DNA of 64,000 bases from Taudactylus pleione (GCA_031769625.1 JAUIMM010000686.1:434001-498000); one strand, 5' to 3'. Numbered from the stretch's first letter, positions 1 to 11,295 are shown. Numbers and translations are program-made. The notes: a model not told the origin generated them from the sequence alone.

Positions 1-218
1 CATCAGTCCACATTGGACCAGCTTTTTAACTTAGCATAAGGTTGAGCTGAGCGCAGTATTTACATTGAATTATCTATTTTCCATGTAGAGGAATCGTTTC
101 TATATTTTATATATTTATACCATGGGTGCCAATCATTGAAGATGAGACTCCAATAATATTATTTCTTTACTATATTTATAAAGATATTATAAATATAGAT
201 AAAGTTCAATTAACATAC

Positions 219-220
<2 letters not shown>

Positions 221-250
<30 letters not shown>
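221..250. repeat. (TA)n microsatellite
   Basis: A pure TA run of about 30 bases in unit A. The matching run in unit B (6988-7025) is longer, so it differs in length between the duplicated units. Confidence 0.95.
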
Positions 251-254
<4 letters not shown>

Positions 255-1366
255 CAAATACATGCATACGTATGAATTAATGATATTATGATTCCAGTGA
301 GTTCAGACGTGAAGTTCAAGCTCTGATTTCTGATATTTATTTACAGGCAATTCAAAGTATACAGAATGAGATATACACAGTAGTGACATATATACTAGTA
401 TATTTATGCTTCTTAAGACATAAAACTTAATAAACAATTAACAAACTTAGACAATTAATAACAACATAGATTATATACTTGCAAGTATTATTAGTTACCA
501 TACTTCCTCCTGCACAAACTTTATGTTCTTCTGGACTCTGTGTTACATTGTGCTGACCTCTCTCCTCCTTCAACTTCTCTCTCCCTGTTCTCTCCTCCAA
601 CTAACTAAGCTGTACTTCCAGTGCTGTCTTTTATCCCAAAATCTGTCAATACAATTGTGCCATGTCCCATTCTGTCCAATGTGGCAGATAATTACGGGTT
701 TCCCTAAAACCAGATTCTGAAGTGTTGTAAAAAGTGTCAGCTGGCTTTTACCCCTCAGGTGGGCAGTAGGAAAGGTATTTTGGGATCATAAAATTTGGTA
801 TTTGTTTATTCATCAAACGATTTACCTTTGATTATTTGATGTGCAAACAGATCTATATTGCCTAAGGTGCTAGTATCAATAGATGTGACCTCTTGATGAT
901 ATAATAGATAAATGACCCCTGTCATTAAAGCCCTTTGGTCTGGACAATGGATGAACTGGTTTTATGATTACACACCTGTGCATACCAGTGCCCATTCCTT
1001 GTTTATGACATAAACAGGAAAACTTGTTCAAACTGTCCTAACAACAGTGCTACATTTGATGTACATCAGACATATAAACTTGATTATTTAAATCATTCCC
1101 TACAGTATTTGATACATGTATACATACTTGTATAACACATTTACTGAACTTCTCACTACAAAATATATATATACCTACAATAACCATTAATGACATTTTG
1201 ATTTAAACGATTTCCTTTTAATCCTGATATTCCAAAATTATGAATAATTACTGAAATGCCAACATGCCACACCAAGCCACCAGTGTGTTGATAGGCCTCA
1301 AACTATGCAGGCCGGATTCTGGTAGGAAAATTATTCTGTTCACCCCGATGATTAGTCTGTTATGAA
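251..1366. other. Non-coding part of unit A
   Basis: AT-rich sequence with no supported exon. A 65-codon frame at 523-720 is also present in unit B (7297-7494), but it starts without context, has no recognisable domain, and its conservation is explained by the recent duplication. I see no splice pairs or RNA gene. Confidence 0.6.
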
Positions 1367-1939
1367 GCGCTGATCTTCCTCTGCACAATTCTGTGTCTGC
1401 TGCCACTGTTAAAACTGTTTTAGCTGAGGATGTATAGAGATGTAGTAAAGGGGAGACGGAGGTAAGGATAAAATGCGGCCACCACGATGCTCCGCCTCCC
1501 GGACGTCGGGGGTATGTTTACTGAAGGCTGATGTGAGAGGTGTCTGCGGTGCAGTGCCTGCTGCCGTGCAGGTGTACGTCTGTTCCTTACCTTGCGTCGC
1601 ACCCTCTCACCTTCAGGCCGTGTGTTGAACAGATGGTCCTGGAACCTCCAAATAAAACACGGACACGATGACCTAGGGGGAAGGAGATGTGGTGAGTACC
1701 GTCCTTCCTCACGTTGACCGACGCGCCCTACCGAACCGGGGGATAAATTCAGGTTTTAAGTGAAGATCATCATTGGCACATTTGGCCTCAGATCCCGAAT
1801 TTTCACCTATCGGTACTCACGCACCAGGTGAAGATCCATCCTTGCACCGGGTTGCAAGGTTCACCGTCCGCCCAGAAGGAAGGAGAGATAGATAGTGACA
1901 AACAAACAGGGAGAGACAGTACACACAGATATTCCTCAC

Positions 1940-2707
1940 GGAGGGCCTACCTGCTACGTAGGAAGAGGCTGCGGGGGGGAACTTTGTGTAGCTCTTTACT
2001 TCCCACCCCCGCAGTCCTCTCCGGTCCTCAGCCGCATTCTTCGGCCGCTGGCCCGTCCTGGCCAGCGGCGCCGCCTCTTCCTTTCTTCTTCCAGCCTTCG
2101 CTGCCTGTCTTCTTTCTTGACAGCGGCATCTTTTGGCCTCTTCCGTGGCCGCCGCCCCTGTTGACACGCCGATCTTCCGCTCTTCGGGAGGTCTTCTCTC
2201 CTCCCTCTCCGCCGCCGAACTAACTTTTCCCGCTCAGTGCCGTCTAATACAAGATGGCACGAGTGGGCGGGGCTATGACGCGGCGAGCCGCGATTGGCTC
2301 ATCGCGTCCGCCTCCGATTGGCTGCTGGCCCGCGAGCCAGGTTTGGCTCGCGGCCAGAGCCAAACACGTGCCGCACGGAGCGCCGCACCCAATGCCTGAC
2401 CGGCGCTGGGAGCAGGTACTCTGTCCCAGCACCGGCTACCTGCCGCTTCTTGGCTGCCAGACGCCAAGCTCTGCTGAGCTTGCGCCCAGAGCCAAGCTTC
2501 TCCCGGCGCCAAAGTACCGCCGGCACTGGTGAAAGGGACCAGGCAGTCCCTTCACCAGGTGTCCGCGGCATCTGCACCGACGCTAGGGACATCACTGTCC
2601 CAGCGCAAGCAACAGATGTGTCCCACAGAGGACACATCCCCTCTGCCTGCCCCTGGAACTCTGCTGATGCTGGGATCAAACACTTGATCCCAGCACAGCC
2701 TTCCACA
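1940..2707 (-). repeat. 3' LTR (5' portion), unit A
   Basis: Starts on the minus strand with TGTGGAAGG at 2707, directly after a polypurine tract. It matches the 5' LTR fragment at 3581-4043 over 463 bp and the unit B copy at 9598-10347 over its whole length. At 1939/1940 unit A lacks an 883-bp block that unit B has (8715-9597), and the short repeat CCTCAC flanks the break, which suggests a deletion by microhomology. Confidence 0.7.
2402..2703. repeat. Chain of six hairpins in the LTR, copy 1
   Basis: Six consecutive inverted repeats lie within 300 bp: an 11-bp stem around CGGCGCTGGGA (weaker here), one around GCCAAGCTC, a 13-bp stem around CTGGTGAA, a 6-bp stem GGGACA/TGTCCC, a 9-bp stem GATGTGTCC/GGACACATC and a 12-bp stem TGCTGGGATCAA/TTGATCCCAGCA. 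The same chain recurs at 3738-4039 and 10039-10343. Confidence 0.85.
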
Positions 2708-2730
2708 TTTCCCCCCCCTTTTTCCTTTGT
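2708..2730 (-). promoter_or_regulatory. Polypurine tract before the 3' LTR
   Basis: On the minus strand this is an unbroken purine run (G8 within A-rich flanks) ending exactly where the LTR start TGTGGAA begins at 2707. This is the expected plus-strand DNA priming site of an LTR retrotransposon. Confidence 0.75.
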
Positions 2731-3580
2731 AGTCCCTACAAAGTCTTCTTCCATCTCCATCTTCCGCGAGTCAGGGTATTCTATGGTCCCTCCAGCGAGG
2801 ATCTGTTCGAGGGCCCAGCCGGGACCGACTATGACCCCACATTCCTTCTCCACTGGCTCCGGGCTCTCCATCTTCGTACCTCCTGACTTCAGTCTGCGGA
2901 TCCTCTGTGGGAGTGGCAACTCGGAAGTGCCACTCACGATGGGCCACCATGGGGAATCTTCTTCTAAGGGTGCCGCAGCCACCCACTTTTCTTCCAACTG
3001 GTCTGGGGCATCTTCACTGCAGTCAGGGTGTGGCACTAACCACTACCCAATAGTCGATTCCTCCGGGGCATCCTCTTCTTCTCGGGTCTCCGCCGACATT
3101 TTCCATGAATCTGGACTCTTCTCCACAGACTCCTGCAGCAGGCGACAATTTCCTTCTTCAGCATACTCCATCTCTTCCGCTGACATCTCCGGGTATCCAG
3201 GTCGTGGACTCTTCCAGCATGGGGAGATCCTAGACTTCTTTGCCACTGGGTCTTCACGCTCTTCCTTATAGCGCGGCATCTTCACCTCCCAGTCATCCAC
3301 ATCCGTCCTCTGCGGGCATGGATTCTTCTTCACTGGGACCTCTTCGGGGCATAACAGTGCCACTGCATCTTCCCAGGGACACTCATGGGCCAAGTGTCCC
3401 TGCCGCCGACACTTCCAGCACGGGGGTGCTGTTGCCACCTTCTTCACAAAGGGATCTCTACCCTTCGGCTCCTGCTCAGGAACAATGGGCACCTGCGAAC
3501 GTACTTCCAGCAGGCTCTTCTGCTCCACTTCCCTGGCTTCTTCTATCCACTTCTGGGCTCGGCCATCCAAGATCATCCGG
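2731..3580 (-). pseudogene. gag fragment with CCHC zinc knuckle
   Basis: Minus-strand frames carry a nucleocapsid knuckle, CWKCRRQGHLAHEC (C-x2-C-x4-H-x4-C), encoded near 3400-3440, followed by a long acidic, proline-containing tail. The frame stops near 3043 and continues in another frame towards the polypurine tract. This is the C-terminal part of a Gag; capsid and all of pol are missing. It is joined on its 5' side directly to an LTR fragment at 3580/3581, so an internal deletion removed the leader and early gag. It is present only in unit A. Confidence 0.7.
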
Positions 3581-4043
3581 TAATACAAGACGGCGCGAGT
3601 GGGCGAGGCTATGATGCGGCGAACTGCGATTGGCTCGTCGCGTCCGCCTACGATTGGCTGCTGGCCCGCGAGCCAGGTTTGGCTCGCGGCCAGAGCCAAA
3701 CACGCGCCGCACGGAGCGCCGCACCCAACGCCTGACCGGCGCTGGGAGCAGGTACTCTGTCCCAGCGCCGGCTACCCGCCGCTTCTTGGCTGCTGGGCGC
3801 CAAGCTCCGCTGAGCTTGCGCCCGGAGCCATGCTTCTCCCGACGCCAAAGTACCGCCGGCACTGGTGAAAGGGACCAGGCGGTCCCTTCACCAGGTGTCC
3901 GCGGCGTCTGCACCGATGCTAGGGACATCACTGTCCCAGCGCCAGCAACGGATGTGTCCCACAGAGGACACATCCCCTCTGCCTGCCCCTGGAATTCTGC
4001 TGATGCTGGGATCAAACACTTGATCCCAGCACAGCCTTCCACA
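3581..4043 (-). repeat. 5' LTR fragment, unit A
   Basis: 463 bp very similar to 2245-2707 and 9885-10347. Its minus-strand start TGTGGAAGG at 4043 abuts the foldback MITE. It carries the second copy of the hairpin chain (3738-4039), here with the perfect 11-bp stem CGGCGCTGGGA/TCCCAGCGCCG. Confidence 0.75.
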
Positions 4044-4440
4044 CTGATTTTAATTGATTTTAATATATTTTGAATCGATCTAAATAGATCAGCAATGATG
4101 TTGTGATTCTGGGGCTAAGTCACGCGTTTACTAACAGACAAAGGAGTAAATGTAATAGCCTGCAGACTGCATGCATCTGCAAGTTCTGTGCCAAACTGTC
4201 CGATGTTTTAAAGTAGCAGTCATTTAAAAGGCAAAATCAACTTGGTTTTGCCTTTTAAATGACTGCTACTTTAAAACATCGGGCAGACTTGCATGGAAAT
4301 TGCCCATGCCTGCAGTCCGCAGGCTATTACATTTACCCCAAAGTCTGGTAGTAAATGTGTGATATGGCCCCAGAAACACAACATCTTTGTTGATCAATTT
4401 AGATCGATTTGAAATCTTTTAAAATCAATGAAAATCAACC
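4044..4440. mobile_element. Foldback MITE (unit A)
   Basis: An almost complete inverted repeat of about 395 bp centred near 4237. The left arm starts TGATTTTAATTGATTTTAA and the right arm is its near-complement. The middle arms around TAAAGTAGCAGTCATTTAAA pair nearly perfectly. There is no coding capacity. The unit B copy is 10348-10743. Confidence 0.88.
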
Positions 4441-4490
4441 TTTAGCAAATATACAGCCGAAGCCTGTGACACTCTATTAGGTGGATTTCA

Positions 4491-4520
4491 TTACTTGGCC
4501 TCCGGCTTCAACATCTGTAT
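4491..4520 (-). CDS. Terminal coding exon, copy A
   Basis: A long pyrimidine tract (T8 and CCCTGGTTCTCCAG) ends in AG at 4522-4521 and the exon starts at 4520. If the upstream exon ends at 4728 (phase 0), it encodes IQMLKPEAK and a stop. If the better-scoring donor at 4732/4731 is used, the tail would be only LYRC and a stop. The exon is conserved in unit B (10795-10824). The intron to the transmembrane exon is about 207 bp. Confidence 0.55.
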   Translation of the reverse strand: MQMLKPEAK

Positions 4521-4727
4521 CTGGAGAACCAGGGAAAAAAAACAAATAAGCCAATTACATTATTTTACCTATGTATACAATTGTATAATATATTTAAATA
4601 ATTGTAGGTTTGCTTACCCCTTGTCGCTTGATCCAATTTGTACTTTGCCAATCTGTTAATATATGACATATAAATAATTCTTAGGTTTTAAACATATGTA
4701 AAATAGATAATAAAAGTAATCCAATAC

Positions 4728-4870
4728 ATACAGTTGGTGCTTGTAAAATGTGATGAGTATCAGGGCCAGTCCTGTGCATACAATGCCAGTAATTATTATC
4801 ACAGCACACAAAATAATTCGATTTCTGATGTTCTCTGCCTTCAGTTGCCAAAAATAGTATTCAAGGTCGC
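4728..4870 (-). CDS. Transmembrane exon, copy A
   Basis: The acceptor is TTTTTTAG just above 4870; the exon opens in phase 1 and completes the serine codon started by exon 5. It encodes SDLEYYFWQLKAENIRNR followed by a hydrophobic segment of about 23 residues with ITGIVCTGLALIL and then FYKHQLY. The helix with a basic cytoplasmic flank gives type I topology. Two donors overlap (after 4732 or after 4728). Compared with copy B, 6 of 143 bases differ and four change residues (K/R, R/L, I/V, I/L). Confidence 0.68.
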
Positions 4871-4948
4871 CTAAAAAATAATTTTGTGTGTGTGTAAATA
4901 TTACACTATATAAAAGCAAACAAATGACCCTTAAAATAAACACTATTA

Positions 4949-6007
4949 GGGGTAAATTTACTAAGGTTGAATGACATCAAATGCATTAAAATCAGCCATT
5001 AAAAGCATATTCGGAATTTACTAAGGGTTAAACTGTTCCGACTTTGCTATATTCAAAAAGGAACAATTATTCGAGAACACCTGAAACTCGGACGTTAACA
5101 CATTTTTGGACACATAGACCATTGGTCCAACTCGGCAGCTCTTTGCCATAGACATCAATAAGACATGGAAATTTACTAAGGATTCGTGTTATAATGGCCG
5201 AAATATAGTGCAAATTTGCCGCAAAAAACACAAAAAAGAACCGAAATAGAAATCTCAAATAGAACACCTTTTTCAATTCGAGTTTCATTTCTCACTGACA
5301 ACTCTGCACGCACAGATCAGGGAGATCCGTGATACATGCATCTGTGTGTAAATAAATAAACAGGTGCACAGATGGATCAGTGAGATCCGTCTGTGCTTCT
5401 GTGTTTTAAAAGACGTAAAACAGTGTACATTTTTTTTATAAAATGGCTTGCACCCCCTGTCAAAAGAACAACTAGCACCAGGCTTTGGAGACTCAGTACT
5501 GCTTGTGCTAAATACAGGGGACCCCTACATTGTTTGTCCCCTGTATTTTGGCAACCAGGGCTGGCTCTGAATAGCCTGGTGCTGGTTGTGGTTAATAGAT
5601 GGTCCCCCTACGTCATTTGTCCCCTGTATTTAGCACAAGCAGTACTGGGTCTCCAAAACCCAGTGCTGGTTGTTCTTTTGGGGAGTGGGCCATGCTGTTT
5701 TTTGTGTTTACACAGGTATTCCTTTTTTAAAACAAAAGCACAGACAGATCTCACTGATCCGTCCGTGTATCTGTGTTTATTTTGCTACACACAGGTGCAT
5801 GTATCACAGATCTCTCTGATCCGTCCATGCATCTGTTCGTTCGAGTTAGTCAAAACTGAATGCTAGATACAAAGAAAAAATATGAATGATTACACAATCG
5901 AGCAACACAAATGACAGCAAATCAGCAGCTTAGTAAATTCAGTAACCAGTTCGAAAAATTAAACACATGAATACAGAGAGAAATCGGGAGCTTAATAAAT
6001 TTACCCC
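4949..6007. mobile_element. Foldback DNA element with TTA target duplication (unit A)
   Basis: The terminal inverted repeat GGGGTAAATTTACTAAG faces its complement ending AAATTTACCCC at 6007, and TTA flanks both sides, the target site type of PIF/Harbinger elements. Two further nested inverted arms lie inside (around ATCCGTCTGTGC and around TTTAGCACAAGCAGTACTGG). There is no transposase. The unit B copy is 17201-18275. Confidence 0.82.
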
Positions 6008-6159
6008 TTATTGTGAAGTAACAAGATGCAAGCCAGGCAATTTCATTTTAAAAGAACACTATTGATATTTGTGCTATTTTTTATGTCTTAAACATGATCT
6101 GCTCTTTATAAGTTTATTGTATGAGAATTTCACTCAATACTTTTCTGTTTTTAGATCAG

Positions 6160-6344
6160 GCTTGTCTACCCTCCCGAATATCGGGTGCCGCTACCAACCC
6201 CGTGGAAAAGCAGGCAAGCCTCCCGGCTGCTGCCTGCCCCCCACTACTCATAGAAACACCTTGCAGTGGGGGGGGCAGTGACACGATTCGCGCTAAATCA
6301 CGTCATCGTAGCCCCACACCCTGCTCCACAATGCCAATACTTTC
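6160..6344. mobile_element. Half of a palindromic MITE, cut at the duplication junction
   Basis: Starts with TGTCTACCCTCCCGAATATC, the end shared by a dispersed family (also near 31090, 33078, 52683 and 54625). It proceeds to CACAATGCCAATACTTTCGG, which in unit B is the left arm and loop of a hairpin. Here the sequence changes abruptly at 6344/6345, and the right arm CATTGTGAAGAGGG seen in unit B is missing. Confidence 0.8.
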
Positions 6345-6985
6345 GGAGGTGGTAGTGGCCCGTTGGAGTTAACCCCCCTAGTTGCCGACTAGTCCGTACT
6401 CCCTTCCTCAAGAAGCACATCCCGGGCCTCTCATCATCAGTGCTATAATATATTAATGTCAAGTATCAGCGGGACGCCGCTGGTACCTCCTACAATCCTA
6501 TTCACAAGACTTTTTGCCCACATTTCCTTTTCAAAGTACCATTATTCCTTGGACTCAATCTGATATCTGATACCCAGCCATTTGTACGTTCAGCAGTGTG
6601 TTATTGATCTCCTCTATATATTTGCAATATATGGTGTACTTGCTTAATACCATATCCCACCCAATCTGATTTGTCTATGTTATATGTAGTGATTTATATA
6701 CAGTTTATGTATGTCTTTTTGCATTAAAACACTTTTTTCTTAAACATATCTACCCTTACAATAATTCCATCAGTCCACATTGGACCAGCTTTTTAACTTA
6801 GCATAAGGTTGAGCTGAGCGCAGTATTTACATTGAATTATCTATTTTCCATGTAGAGGAATCGTTTCTATATTTTATATATTTATACCATGGGTGCCAAT
6901 CATTGAAGATGAGACTCCAATAATATTATTTCTTTACTATATTTATAAAGATATTATAAATATAAATAAAGTTGAATTAACATAC

Positions 6986-6987
<2 letters not shown>

Positions 6988-7025
<38 letters not shown>
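6988..7025. repeat. (TA)n microsatellite, unit B
   Basis: A TA run longer than its unit A counterpart at 221-250. Confidence 0.95.
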
Positions 7026-7028
<3 letters not shown>

Positions 7029-8134
7029 CAAATACATGCATACGTATGAATTAATGATATTATGATTCCAGTGAGTTCAGACGTGAAGTTCAAGCTCTGA
7101 TTTCTGATATTTATTTACAGGCAATTCAAATTATACAGAATGAGATATACACAGTAGTGACATATATACTAGTATATTTATGCTTCCTAAGACATAAAAC
7201 TTAATAAACAATTAACAAACTTAGACAATTAATAACAACATAGATTATATACTTGCAAGTATTATTAGTTACCATACTTCCTCCTGCACAAACTTTATGT
7301 TCTTCTGGACTCTGTGTTACATTGTGCTGACCTCTCTCCTCCTTCAACCTCTCTCTCCCTGTTCTCTCCTCCAACTAACTAAGCTGTACTTCCAGTGCTG
7401 TCTTTTATCCCAAAATCTGTCAATACAATTGTGCCATGTCCCATTCTGTCCAATGTGGCAGATAATTACGGGTTTCCCTAAAACCAGATTCTGAAGTGTT
7501 GTAAAAAGTGTCAGCTGGCTTTTACCCCTCAGGTGGGCAGTAGGAAAGGTATTTTGGGATCATAAAATTTGGTATTTGTTTATTCATCAAACGATTTACC
7601 TTTGATTATTTGATGTGCAAACAGATCTATATTACCTAAGGTGCTAGCATCAATAGATGTGACCTCTTGATGATATAATAGATAAATGACCCCTGTCATT
7701 AAAGCCCTTTGGGTCTGGACAATGGATGAACTGGTTTTATGATTACACACCTGTGCATACCAGTGCCCATTCCTTGTTTATGACATAAACAGGAAAACTT
7801 GTTCAAACTGTCCTAACAACAGTGCTACATTTGATGTACATCAGACATATAAACTTGATTATTTAAATCATTCCCTACAGTATTTGATACATGTATACAT
7901 ACTTGTATAACACATTTACTGAACTTCTCACTACAAAATATATATATACCTACAATAACCATTAATGACATTTTGATTTAAACGATTTCCTTTTAATCCT
8001 GATATTCCAAAATTATGAATAATTAATGAAATGTCAACATGCCACACCAAGCCACCAGTGTGTTGATAGGCCTCAAACTATGCAGGCCGGATTCTGGTAG
8101 GAAAATTATTCTGTTCACCCCGATGATTAGTCTG
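7026..8134. other. Non-coding part of unit B
   Basis: Copy of 251-1366 with scattered substitutions. No exon, RNA gene or terminal repeat is supported. Confidence 0.6.
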
Positions 8135-10347
8135 TTATGAAGCGCTGATCTTCCTCTGCACAGTTCTGTGTCTGCTGCCACTGTTAAAACTGTTTTAGCT
8201 GAGGATGTATAGAGATGTAGTAAAGGGGAGACGGAGGTAAGGATAAAACGCGGCCACCACGATGCTCCGCCTCCCGGACGTCGGGGGTATGTTTACTGAA
8301 GGCTGATGTGAGAGGTGTCTGCGGTGCAGTGCCTGCTGCCGTGCAGGTGTACGTCTGTTCCTTACCTTGCGTCGCACCCTCTCACCTTCAGGCCGTGTGT
8401 TGAACAGATGGTCCTGGGACCTCCAAATAAAACACGGACACGATGACCTAGGGGGAAGGAGACGAGGTGAGTACCGTCCTTCCTCACGTTGACCGATGCG
8501 CCCTACCGAACCGGGGGATAAATTCAGGTTTTAAGTGAAGATCATCATTGGCACTTTTGGCCTCAGATCCCGAATTTTCACCTATCGGTACTCACGCACC
8601 AGGTGAAGATCCATCCTTGCACCGGGTTGCAAGGTTCACCGTCCGCCCAGAAGAAAGGAGAGATAGATAGTGACAAACAAACAGGGAGAGACAGTACATA
8701 CAGATATTCCTCACCGTGTCCACTCTTGCTCTTCGTCCGCTCACTCGCCTACAGGTCCCTGTAAGGAGATACACAACACAGCCGTGCAAGGCCTAAACCT
8801 ATGTCAAGCAACTACACATACTAAAACGGCATCACCCTCAACCTACAGTGTGTGTAGTGCGACAGATATAACAACAACTAAACTTTTGCCCTGCACGGAA
8901 CACCAATCACGGACTATAAGTATACAAGAGCAAAACACGGTACTGTCTCTTTAAATGTCTGCTACCTACCTATCCAGAGCTGGCCAGCTCCTCTTCCCAG
9001 TGACTGGGGAAACTCTACCTTATTGGTGGGAGCCGTACAGCTCTCCACCACTGCTCACATCTCTGTTCATCTATGCGGGGCTACCTAATGGGCTCAGGGC
9101 CCTGGGCCTAACGCCCGGGGTCTTACCAGCGGCTCAGGGCTTATGCCTGCCTACTGCAGGGTACTCAAGGGACTTGGGCCTACTGCAAAGAGACCCGTCT
9201 CTATTTTGCAGCTCAGGCCTAGGGGCCTGCCTAACGGTGGGCTCTGGTAGTGGCCTGGGCCTAATGCCCAGACCACTTTTTATGGGGCTCAGGCCTATTT
9301 GCCTGCCTACCTGTGGGCCTCACTTAGCGGTCTGGGCCTAATGCCCAGACTACCTTATACAGTGGGTGGCTCGGGCAGCTGCCCACCTATTTTATTGAAT
9401 AGTGACCTGGGCCTAGTACCCAGGCCACTTACACCTACTTAAGGGGCAATCCTTTTATGGGGCCTAATGCCCGCTACTGTGCCCTGGGCCTTGTGCCCGA
9501 CTAATTACCCATGGGCCTAGTGCCCGACAATGCTCCACGGGCCTAGCGCCCGACAACCCTGGCGGTCTAGGTAGGGGGGGTATATGGTGGGCCTCACGGA
9601 GGGCCTACCTGCTAAGTAGTAGAGGCTGCGGGGGAGAACTTCGTGTGGCTCTTTACTTCCCACACCCGCAGTCCTCTCCGGTCCTCAGCCGCATTCTTCG
9701 GCCAGCGGCGCCGCCTCTTCCTTTCTTCTTCCAGCCTTTGCTGCCTGTCTTCTTTCTTGACAGCGGCGTCTTCTGGCCTCTTCCTTTGCCGACGCCCCTG
9801 TTGACACGCCGATCTTCCGCTCTTCGGGAGGTCTTCTCTCCTGCCTCTCCGCCGCCGAACTAACTTTTCCCGCTCGGCGCCGTCTAATACAAGACGGCGC
9901 GAGTGGGCGGGGCTATGATGCGGCGAGCCGCGATTGGCTCATCGCGTCCGCCTCCGATTGGCTGCTGGCCCGTGAGCCAGGTTTGGCTCGCGGCCAGATC
10001 CAAACACGTGCCACACGGAGCGCCGCACCCAATGCCAGACCGGCGCTGGGAGCAGGTACTCTGTCCCAGCGCCGGCTACCCGCCGCTTCTTGGCTGCCGG
10101 GCGCCAAGCTCCGCTGAGCTTGCGCCCGGAGCCAAGCTTCTCCCGGCGCCAAAGTACCGCCGGCACTGGTGAAAGGGACCAGGCAGTCCCTTCACCAGGT
10201 GTCCGTGGCGTCTGCACCGATGCTAGGGACATCACTGTCCCAGCGCCAGTAACGGATGTGTCCCACAGAGGACACATCCCCTCTGCCTGCCCCTGGAACT
10301 CTGCTGATGCTGGGATCAAACACTTGATCCCAGCACAGCCTTCCACA
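8135..10347 (-). mobile_element. Probable solo LTR, unit B
   Basis: The minus-strand start TGTGGAAGG at 10347 matches the LTR starts in unit A, and there is no gag or second LTR. The lower edge is inferred from 8135 onward, where homology to the lone copy at the right edge of the window begins. If correct, the LTR is about 2.2 kb. It contains an 883-bp block absent from unit A (8715-9597) and the third hairpin chain (10039-10343). Confidence 0.55.
8715..9597. repeat. Block with repeated GGGCCTA-n-GCCC mini-hairpins
   Basis: Present only in unit B, bounded by short CCTCAC-like repeats. From about 9100 to 9560 a short inverted repeat of the form GGGC-CTAAT-GCCC recurs at least eight times (near 9106, 9254, 9330, 9409, 9460, 9485, 9512 and 9539) with variable loops (CTAAC, CTAAT, CTAGT, CTTGT, CTAGC). 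There is no coding frame. Confidence 0.8.
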
Positions 10348-10743
10348 CTGATTTTAATTGATTTTAATATATTTTGAATCGATCTAAATAGATCAGCAAT
10401 GATGTTGTGATTCTGGGGCTAAATCACGTGTTTACTAACAGACAAAGGAGTAAATGTAATAGCCTGCAGACTGCATGCATCTGCAAGTTCTGTGCCAAAC
10501 TGTCCGATGTTTTAAAGTAGCAGTCATTTAAAAGGCAAAATCAACTTGGTTTTGCCTTTTAAATGACTGCTACTTTAAAACATCGGGCAGACGTGCATGG
10601 AAATTGCCCATGCCTGCAGTCCGCAGTCTATTACATTTACCCCAAAGTCTGGTAGTAAATGTGTGATATGGCCCCAGAAACACAACATCTTTGTTGATCA
10701 ATTTAGATCGATTTGAAATCTTTTAAAATCAATTAAAATCAAC
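10348..10743. mobile_element. Foldback MITE (unit B)
   Basis: Copy of 4044-4440 with a handful of substitutions; arms and loop are conserved. Confidence 0.88.
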
Positions 10744-10794
10744 CTTTAGTAAATATACCCCCGAAGCCTGTGACACTCTATTAGGTGGATTTCA

Positions 10795-10824
10795 TTACTT
10801 GGCCTCCGGCTTCAACATCTGTAT
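10795..10824 (-). CDS. Terminal coding exon, copy B
   Basis: Same acceptor tract and same 30 coding bases to the TAA stop as copy A (4491-4520). The intron separating it from its transmembrane exon now contains the whole DIRS element, so it has grown from about 0.2 to about 6.2 kb. Confidence 0.55.
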   Translation of the reverse strand: MQMLKPEAK

Positions 10825-10973
10825 CTGGAGAACCAGGGAAAAAAAACAAATAAGCCAATTACATTATTTTACCTATGTATACAATTGTATAATATATTTA
10901 AATAATTGTAGGTTTGCTTACCCCTTGTCGCTTGATCCAATTTGTACTTTGACAATCTGTTAATATATGAGAT

Positions 10974-11159
10974 AATATGAGATATGGTAAGAACTTACCC
11001 TTGTTATCTCTATTTCTACGAAGTCCATAGGGTTCCACAGGATACCTTGGGGTATAGGTGTGACGTCAGTCGCAGGGCACCAAAGAGTTAAGCTTTCAGC
11101 CTCCCAGGATGCACTAGGTCCCCCTCCTATACCCCGCCCCCGGGCCAAGGCACCTCAGT
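10974..11159 (+). repeat. DIRS left inverted terminal repeat
   Basis: The part from about 11030 to 11159 is the near-perfect complement of the right end (about 16765-16890). The outer 55 bases diverge from the right end but are complemented in the internal region. It includes the palindrome TGACGTCA, a CRE/ATF-type site, which the right repeat also has. Confidence 0.9.
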
Positions 11160-11295
11160 TAGTTACCAAGCCATAGGCCGGAGGAGGAGAAGGAAGAGAG
11201 AGAACAAAGATCTGGACACATACAAGAATCACATTCTCACCAGAGGGAGACGGAAAACCGGTGACCAGAGCAAAGCCCATCTGCAGCACAGGTGC

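Larger units (their letters stand above)
1367..4043 (-). mobile_element. LTR retrotransposon remnant with gag fragment
   Basis: Read on the minus strand, the order is a 5' LTR fragment (4043-3581), the 3' part of a gag-like frame, a polypurine tract (2730-2708) and a 3' LTR starting TGTGGAAGG at 2707. The LTR fragments at 3581-4043 and 2245-2707 are both 463 bp and very similar. Unit B has only one copy (9885-10347) and no gag, the pattern of a solo LTR left by LTR-LTR recombination. The outer end of the 3' LTR is uncertain; it may extend to about 1367, because 1367-1500 recurs alone at the right edge of the window. pol is missing. The family is uncertain. Confidence 0.7.
1..6344. repeat. Tandem segmental duplication, unit A
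   Basis: This segment repeats almost base for base from 6769 to about 18572 (unit B), apart from a DIRS insertion and two indels in B. The order is the same: AT-rich stretch, LTR-derived block, foldback MITE, terminal exon, transmembrane exon, second foldback element, truncated palindromic MITE. Sampled stretches differ by roughly 1-2 percent, so the duplication is recent. The left edge of unit A is outside the window, because 6345-6768 (the start of unit B) has no counterpart here. Confidence 0.93.

Noticed and set aside
523..720. 65-codon plus-strand frame conserved in both units (also 7297-7494)
   Set aside because: Conservation is fully explained by the recent tandem duplication; no start context, splice sites or domain.
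2294..3271. 325-codon plus-strand frame over the LTR and gag region
   Set aside because: Antisense shadow of GC-rich LTR and of the minus-strand gag with its zinc knuckle; no domain on the plus strand.
5067..5288. 73-codon minus-strand hydrophobic frame (also 17319-17540)
   Set aside because: Falls wholly within the TTA-flanked foldback element and has no splice link to the gene.
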